Shown piece after piece: positions 59,407-64,000 of a stretch of 64,000 nt of DNA. Source of the DNA: Artocarpus heterophyllus (Eukaryota; Streptophyta; Magnoliopsida; Rosales; Moraceae). The notes beneath the pieces are model-generated. The model was not told the origin of the DNA. It saw only the letters and a program-made list of their open reading frames with translations, and did not search any database. The stretch lies in the NCBI GenBank assembly GCA_025403435.1, contig CM046332.1, forward strand, positions 2,215,530 to 2,279,529, in the 5' to 3' direction. Each line of letters starts with the position of its first letter. Position 1 is the first letter of the stretch. Position numbers and translations under genes: made by a program.

Positions 59407-59873
59407 AGAAATAGCGTAAACTATGTTGCCACTACTTGTTAAAAAAACAAAGTGCCAGTGCCACTATGTTTTCATCGCATAGCCACGTAGCAACAAGTCA
59501 TAGACATTGTTAAGTAGAGCTTTTTAAAGCTATTTTTGTTTTTTGGGTTCAAGAATTGCTTCAGAAAGTATTTGGATAATTAGTCATAAGAATTTTAGCT
59601 TTTTGAAAACACAAAAGGTAACTTTTATAAGAAGCTCTTTCACATAGACTTGAAAATTGTATATGACTTTCATCAAGACATTGTAAACTTCATTTAATAT
59701 TTTTCGTACCTTAACAAAAAAATTTAAAAATCATTTTCTTCTTTTGAAAATGTAGTTTGAAACTCCGTATAAAAATATAATTTGAAACACTTACTTAATA
59801 TTATACGTCATACTTCTCTGCTTTTGTTGACTAAAAACAAAAGCAAAAAAGATTCCAAAAAGAAGCCAATAGC
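59407..59873. other. Duplicated spacer, unit 2
   Basis: Counterpart of 40402-40870; nothing recognised. Confidence 0.5.
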
Positions 59874-60337
59874 TGTTGGGACATCAAAGACCAAAAATGA
59901 ATAAAAGGAAGATAAATGCACTCAAATGTTTAGCTTGATTCACCTGAATTTGGCTACGTCTGCGGGGCAAATATTGAAGGATCTCACTGTAAATATAGGG
60001 ATTACAACACTTTCTCTCGAAATAACAATCACACTCTATAAATAATAAGAGAAATAGCTCTTTCTCACGAGGTGAGAAAATAACACTATAAAGGAGTAAT
60101 TATTATTTTTTTCACTCAAGAATAGGATGCTACAAATGAGTTTCTTACATCTGGTATCAATTGATGATTGCATGACGTTTATATAGAAGCTTTCCTCATG
60201 ACAACCTCCAGAAAACATCCTAAAAATACTTCATAAAACATGGACCAAAAGCACTCCATAAAACATGCTCCACCTATTTTCTTCCATAAAGCTTTTGACC
60301 AAATTAGAAAGTGGCTTTACGAATTATATGGTCGACA
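59874..60337 (-). repeat. Tork-type copia 3' LTR
   Basis: 464 bp, TG...CA on both strands. The end CCCAACA and the preceding GACGTAGCCAAATT-type words suit Tork/TNT1-like LTRs. Confidence 0.8.
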
Positions 60338-60479
60338 TTCTCCTACTTAAAGTCACTTTCATAGTCCCCTATCTTGCCACTATCATCCTGCCTATGTCTC
60401 TGCTAGGTCAATGGAGGAACTAAACGATACAAACTTATTAGTTTTGATTAGCTTGGTCAAAACATCTGCAAGGTTTTCA

Positions 60480-63400
60480 TGGTAAAGATTTTTCTACTTA
60501 TCCATACTTCTGTCCTCCACTGCTTCTCTCATGAAGTGATATTGAACACCTATGTGCTTCATCCTAGAATAAAATGTTAGATTTCTTGCAATTTGCAAGG
60601 CGCTTTAACTGTCACAAAACAAAGCAATATTTTCTTGTTTGTGCCCAAGCTCCTCTAATAACTTTTGAAAGCTTATGTAGTTGCCATGTATTCTCCTTCT
60701 GTTGCAGATAATGCCATAATAGTCTGTAGCTTTGAAATCCAACTTATAGCTCCTACTGCAAGTATAAACACATACCCTGTAGTAGATTTCCTTTTATCTA
60801 GATCACCTACAAAATCAAAATCCACGTAGCCCCTGATAGTAAACTCTGATCCTCCATAACATAATTTAGCATCTAAGGTAGCTTGATATGTCTTAGGATC
60901 CCCTCGATAGCATTCCAATGCTCTGCACTAGGATTTGCTATGTACCAGCTAACCGCTCCTACAATTTGTGCAATATCTAGTCTTGTACAAATCATAGCAA
61001 ACAATAAGCTCCCTATTGCTGATGCATAAGCTACTCGACATTTCTTTCCTCTCTGTTTTATTGCAAGCACACATTTTGGAGGATAACTTGAAATTAATAG
61101 GAAAATGGGTAGAAATTGGCTTACAATCTTATATGTTGAAGCGTTGCAAGATCTTTCTTATGTAATTCATCTAAGATAGCCAAATCTTCTTATTATTTTT
61201 GTCTGGGTGAATTTACGTGTCTAAAATCATGTTTGTTGGACTAAATCCTTCATATCAAGCTCCCTAGCCAGCTATGCCTTTAATTCTTGGACTAGATCTT
61301 TGTTAGGGCTTACTAACAATATGTGATCCAAACCTCTTGAAATAAGCACAAGGGTCTGCACTGGGTCTATTGTATGCAAGGCTTATGATATAGGAATCAA
61401 ATCTCTTGTACCGACACCTTGGCGCTTGTTTGAGATCGTATAGAGATTTGTTTAACCTTCAAACCAAGTTCTCTTTACTTCTTATGCAAAGCCTTCTGGT
61501 TGGAGCATTTAAATCTCTTTTTTAAGATCACCATGAAGAAAAGCAGTTGTTACATCTAACTACTCTATATGTAGGTCAAACATAGCACACATCACCAAGA
61601 TTACTCTGATTATCGTAAGTCAGACCATAGGAGAAAATATCTCATTAAGTCAATACCTTCTTTATGAGCATATCCTTTTACCACTAATCTTGTACGATAC
61701 CGCTCGCTTAATCTTATATACCTATTTATTTCTAATGGCCTTCCTTCCTGGTGGTAATGGAATATGATCCTATGTTTTGTTCCTGACTAAGGCTTCTAAC
61801 TGTTCCTACGTTGCTACCATTGACAGGGATATGTCAAGCATTTTGATAGCCTTATGGAAAGTTAAGGGCTTTCCTTCCTTTGTTCACAAGTAGTAGGTAA
61901 CATTGCTCTTAGTGATATTTGAGTGCCAAGCTGGCGGTCTTCTCTCATGAGATATCAATAAACTTCAGAAGTCTCAGCCTCAACTGGTCCTTAAACTTCA
62001 TGCTCTAGTGCTGCTTCAGAAGTAGTCTGATCTTCTTCTGGCTTATCTTTCATTTGGGTAGCAGTAATCTATGGGTTTTCTTTTGAAGTGCTATCGTCTC
62101 CCTTTTCTTTTTGTAGTTTATCTTCTTTAAATATTACATCTCTGTTGATGACAACTTTGTGGGCAATAGGATCTCACAAGGGATACCCCTTGACTCTATC
62201 AGCATACCCCAAGAAGATACATTTCCTAGAACTTTTTGTCCAACTTTGATCTTTCGTGGTTATTGTATATTGCATACACTGAACTTCCAAATGTATACAA
62301 ACGAGAATAATCAACTAGCTCACCAGTCATCTCCATTGGTGTCTTTAAATTAATCGCAGTTGATAGAGACCGATTGATCATATAACAGGCGATACTGACT
62401 ACTTCAACCTAAAATGACTTTGCTAGACCTATAGTCCTCAACATTGCCCTCATCCTATCCAAGAAGGGTTTGTTCATCCGCTCTGCCACTCTATTTACTA
62501 AGGAGCATATACCATAATGAATTGCCTTTTAATGCCTTCTTATCTACAAAATGCATCAAAATCATCACCTACATATTCTCCCCCATTGTCAGTCCTTAAA
62601 CACTTGATCTTCTTTTTAGATTCAAGTTTTATCCATGCTTTGAATACTTTGAAGACTGGGAACACATCTACCTTATTGATTGGATACACCTAACATCTCC
62701 TGGAGTAATCATCGATGAAAGATACAAAGATCTTGCCCCTTCTAGGGATAAAACTAGTGCTTTCCAAACATCTGGATGGATTAAGTCTAAAATGCCTTTG
62801 CTTATAAATGTTGACATTCTGAACTTCAACCTATGTTTGTTGCTTATAACATAATGCTCATAATGTGGTATTTTTAACAATTTGAGCTTGGGGAGTAAAC
62901 TTCGTTTAGAGAGAATCTTCAAGCCTTGTTCTAACATATGGACCACATCATCGTTGATTCTTCTACCGAACCAGTCGATACAACAGATAGCTTTCCCTCT
63001 TGTTGTGTTTCTCCTAGAAGCCTATAACAATCAGTAGTAACCTTCTCCATACTCATTACTACAAGCGCACCTTCGACAATTTTTTATGATCCCCTTCTCT
63101 ATGTGAGTCTTACATCAAGCGTTATTCAATTGTCCCAAAGACAATAGATTTTTCTTTAGGCCCTTCACATGTCGCACCCCTTGTATGGTACGAATAGTAC
63201 CATCTTGCATCTTCAATTTGATGGTGCTAATGCCAACTATCTCTAAAGCATGAACATTTCCCATAAACATAGATCCTCACGAGTTTGGCTCATATTGGTT
63301 AAACCATTCTCTTCGAGAATTCATGTGTCATGTTGCTCCTGAGTCTATGATCCATGCATCAGTAAGCTTCTATCTACCTTCAGTAATTGTTATCGCCTTG
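60480..63400 (-). pseudogene. Copia pol: protease, integrase, RT, RNase H, broken
   Basis: In reading order: the protease motif IDSGAT (about 63340-63357). Gag-pre-integrase and integrase start at 62668-62946 (GLKILSKRSLLPKLK, GILDLIHPDVWKA). The integrase core has a TDNGGEYVG-type motif near 62580 and a MNKPFLDRMRAML-type helix near 62460-62485. Reverse transcriptase is decayed at about 61080-61800, where the segment with the YVDD box is deleted relative to unit 1 (near 61330). The RT-RNase H connector is at 60873-61070 (ASAIGSLLFAMICTRLDIA), and RNase H at 60673-60918 (TIRGYVDFDFVGDLDKRKSTTGYVF, LSATEGEYMA). Stops and frameshifts are spread throughout. Confidence 0.87.
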
Positions 63401-63469
63401 CTACATAAAACATCACCATTATTCGAAGTGCTCATCACATTCCCTTGAGGGAGCTTCTCACCACTCTTC

Positions 63470-63560
63470 TTGCTCCAACACTCTTTTTTTTTTCATGTGA
63501 CCTTTCTTGTCACAGTTGTCACACTTGACATTCTTCTTACTTCTAAATTTTGACCTACCA
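63470..63560 (-). pseudogene. Copia gag zinc knuckle with A-run frameshift
   Basis: The minus strand reads VKCDNCDKKGHMKKK, the first three ligands of a CCHC knuckle. A ten-base A run (T run on the plus strand at about 63484-63493) then puts the last cysteine out of frame. Upstream Gag sequence follows toward the CACTA insertion. Confidence 0.75.
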
Positions 63561-63715
63561 TGACTTTGGCTCCCATTGTTGCCACATTTTGTTGATCACC
63601 CTTATATCATCGTTAAGGCCTCTGCCTGATGCGAGCTTGTCAACCTGTCCTTCTTGTTCTTACGCCGACTGTCTTCCTCTTGAACCATAGCTACAACATT
63701 GTCGAAGACTAGATT

Positions 63716-64000
63716 CACTACAACAAATTTGAGATTATATGACTCTTATTTAACGATTGTTTCTCAAAAACCGTCGTGACAAGGGAAAAGACATGGGGAT
63801 TTATTCCCGCAAGGATGAAAACTGTTGTGGTATGGACGGCGTCTCCCATGATGGTTTTTTAAAAAACTGTCGTGATAGGTTTAGCTTACCACGACGGTTT
63901 TTTGAAAAACCGTCGTGGTAAGTACCTGGCTTACCACGACTGTTTTTGAAAATGGTTTTTTAAAAAACTATCGTGGTAGGTTAGCTTACCATGACGGTTT
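63716..64000. mobile_element. CACTA element, left end
   Basis: CACTACAACAAATTTGAGA at 63716 is a textbook CACTA terminus. It is followed by repeated palindromes of the form ACGACGGTTTTTT/AAAAACCGTCGTGG, with TTACCACGA words at least five times before the window ends. It interrupts the copia gag. The transposase and other end are outside the window. The 3-bp flank on this side is ATT. Confidence 0.9.

Larger units (their letters stand above)
43620..62496. repeat. Tandem duplication, unit 2
   Basis: Collinear with 15950-43619. It lacks the LOG-carrying element and the 833-bp hAT element, and keeps 238 bp of gypsy sequence deleted in unit 1. After 62496 the copia integrase continues without a break, so this end is the original context. 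Confidence 0.85.
59874..63715 (-). mobile_element. Tork-type copia element, minus orientation, interrupted by CACTA
   Basis: 3' LTR 60337 down to 59874 (464 bp, TGTCGACC...CCCAACA), polypurine tract AAGTAGGAGAA just above it, RNase H, reverse transcriptase, integrase, protease and gag knuckle in ascending order. The rest of gag, the leader and the 5' LTR lie beyond the CACTA element and outside the window. Confidence 0.88.

Noticed and set aside
15950..62496. The tandem units as an assembly artefact from two haplotypes
   Set aside because: Not fully excluded. A defined junction with short microhomology and a shared integrase breakpoint favour a real duplication, but only spanning reads can settle it.
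1..64000. CRISPR arrays, bacterial operons, ribosome-binding sites, tRNA and rRNA genes
   Set aside because: There are no regularly spaced identical repeats, no cloverleaf-type sequence and no rRNA stretch. The plant retrotransposon content rules out a prokaryotic reading.

Overview
This window looks like nuclear DNA of a flowering plant. It is AT-rich, packed with Ty1/copia and Ty3/gypsy LTR retrotransposons and plant DNA transposons (hAT-, CACTA- and PIF/Harbinger-like), and the only recognisable cellular gene family is the plant cytokinin-activating LOG family. I see no intact ordinary host gene, no tRNA or rRNA gene and no CRISPR array. Nearly all reading frames are broken pieces of transposon genes. 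The species cannot be named from the sequence.

Layout. 1-7075: AT-rich DNA with a hAT-like candidate (733-1673), a decayed CACTA element carrying a PTTA/En-Spm-type transposase remnant on the minus strand (3395-4960), and the leader and gag start of a copia element. 7076-15949: a decayed plus-strand copia element with gag, protease, integrase and RNase H remnants, followed by stacked, chimeric LTR pieces. 15950-43619 and 43620-62496: two tandem copies of one segment of about 19 kb (called unit 1 and unit 2). Each unit holds, in order, a copia LTR tail, a second LTR start, a reverse copia leader plus LTR, a reverse gypsy pol remnant, another LTR tail, a gene-like block, a large fold-back transposon with TIRs and a TAA target duplication that itself contains a copia element, and a reverse copia element. 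Unit 2 continues past the duplicated part to gag, where a new CACTA element (63716 to the window end) is inserted.

Unit 1 carries two later insertions whose empty sites survive in unit 2: an 833-bp hAT-type element (23157-23989) and an 8,161-bp LTR element (25544-33704). The second is the main discovery. Its two 1,968-bp LTRs are the same length and look identical, it has an ACTGG target duplication, a tRNA-Met-type primer site and a polypurine tract, and its LTR and PPT style is that of plant Ty3/gypsy (Tekay/Del-like) elements. Its 4.2-kb interior has no gag or pol. Instead it holds two open frames: a 173-aa basic, cysteine-rich protein resembling the nucleic-acid-binding proteins of carla- and vitiviruses, and a 216-aa intronless LOG-like protein that keeps the PGGxGTxxE motif but has altered other active-site positions.

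The element therefore looks like a young, non-autonomous retrotransposon (LARD-like) that must borrow Gag and Pol from a relative and carries a possible silencing-suppressor-like protein together with a diverged cytokinin-metabolism protein. Its mobility, expression and the activity of both proteins are inference. Everything else in the window reads as the history of nested insertion, duplication and decay around it.
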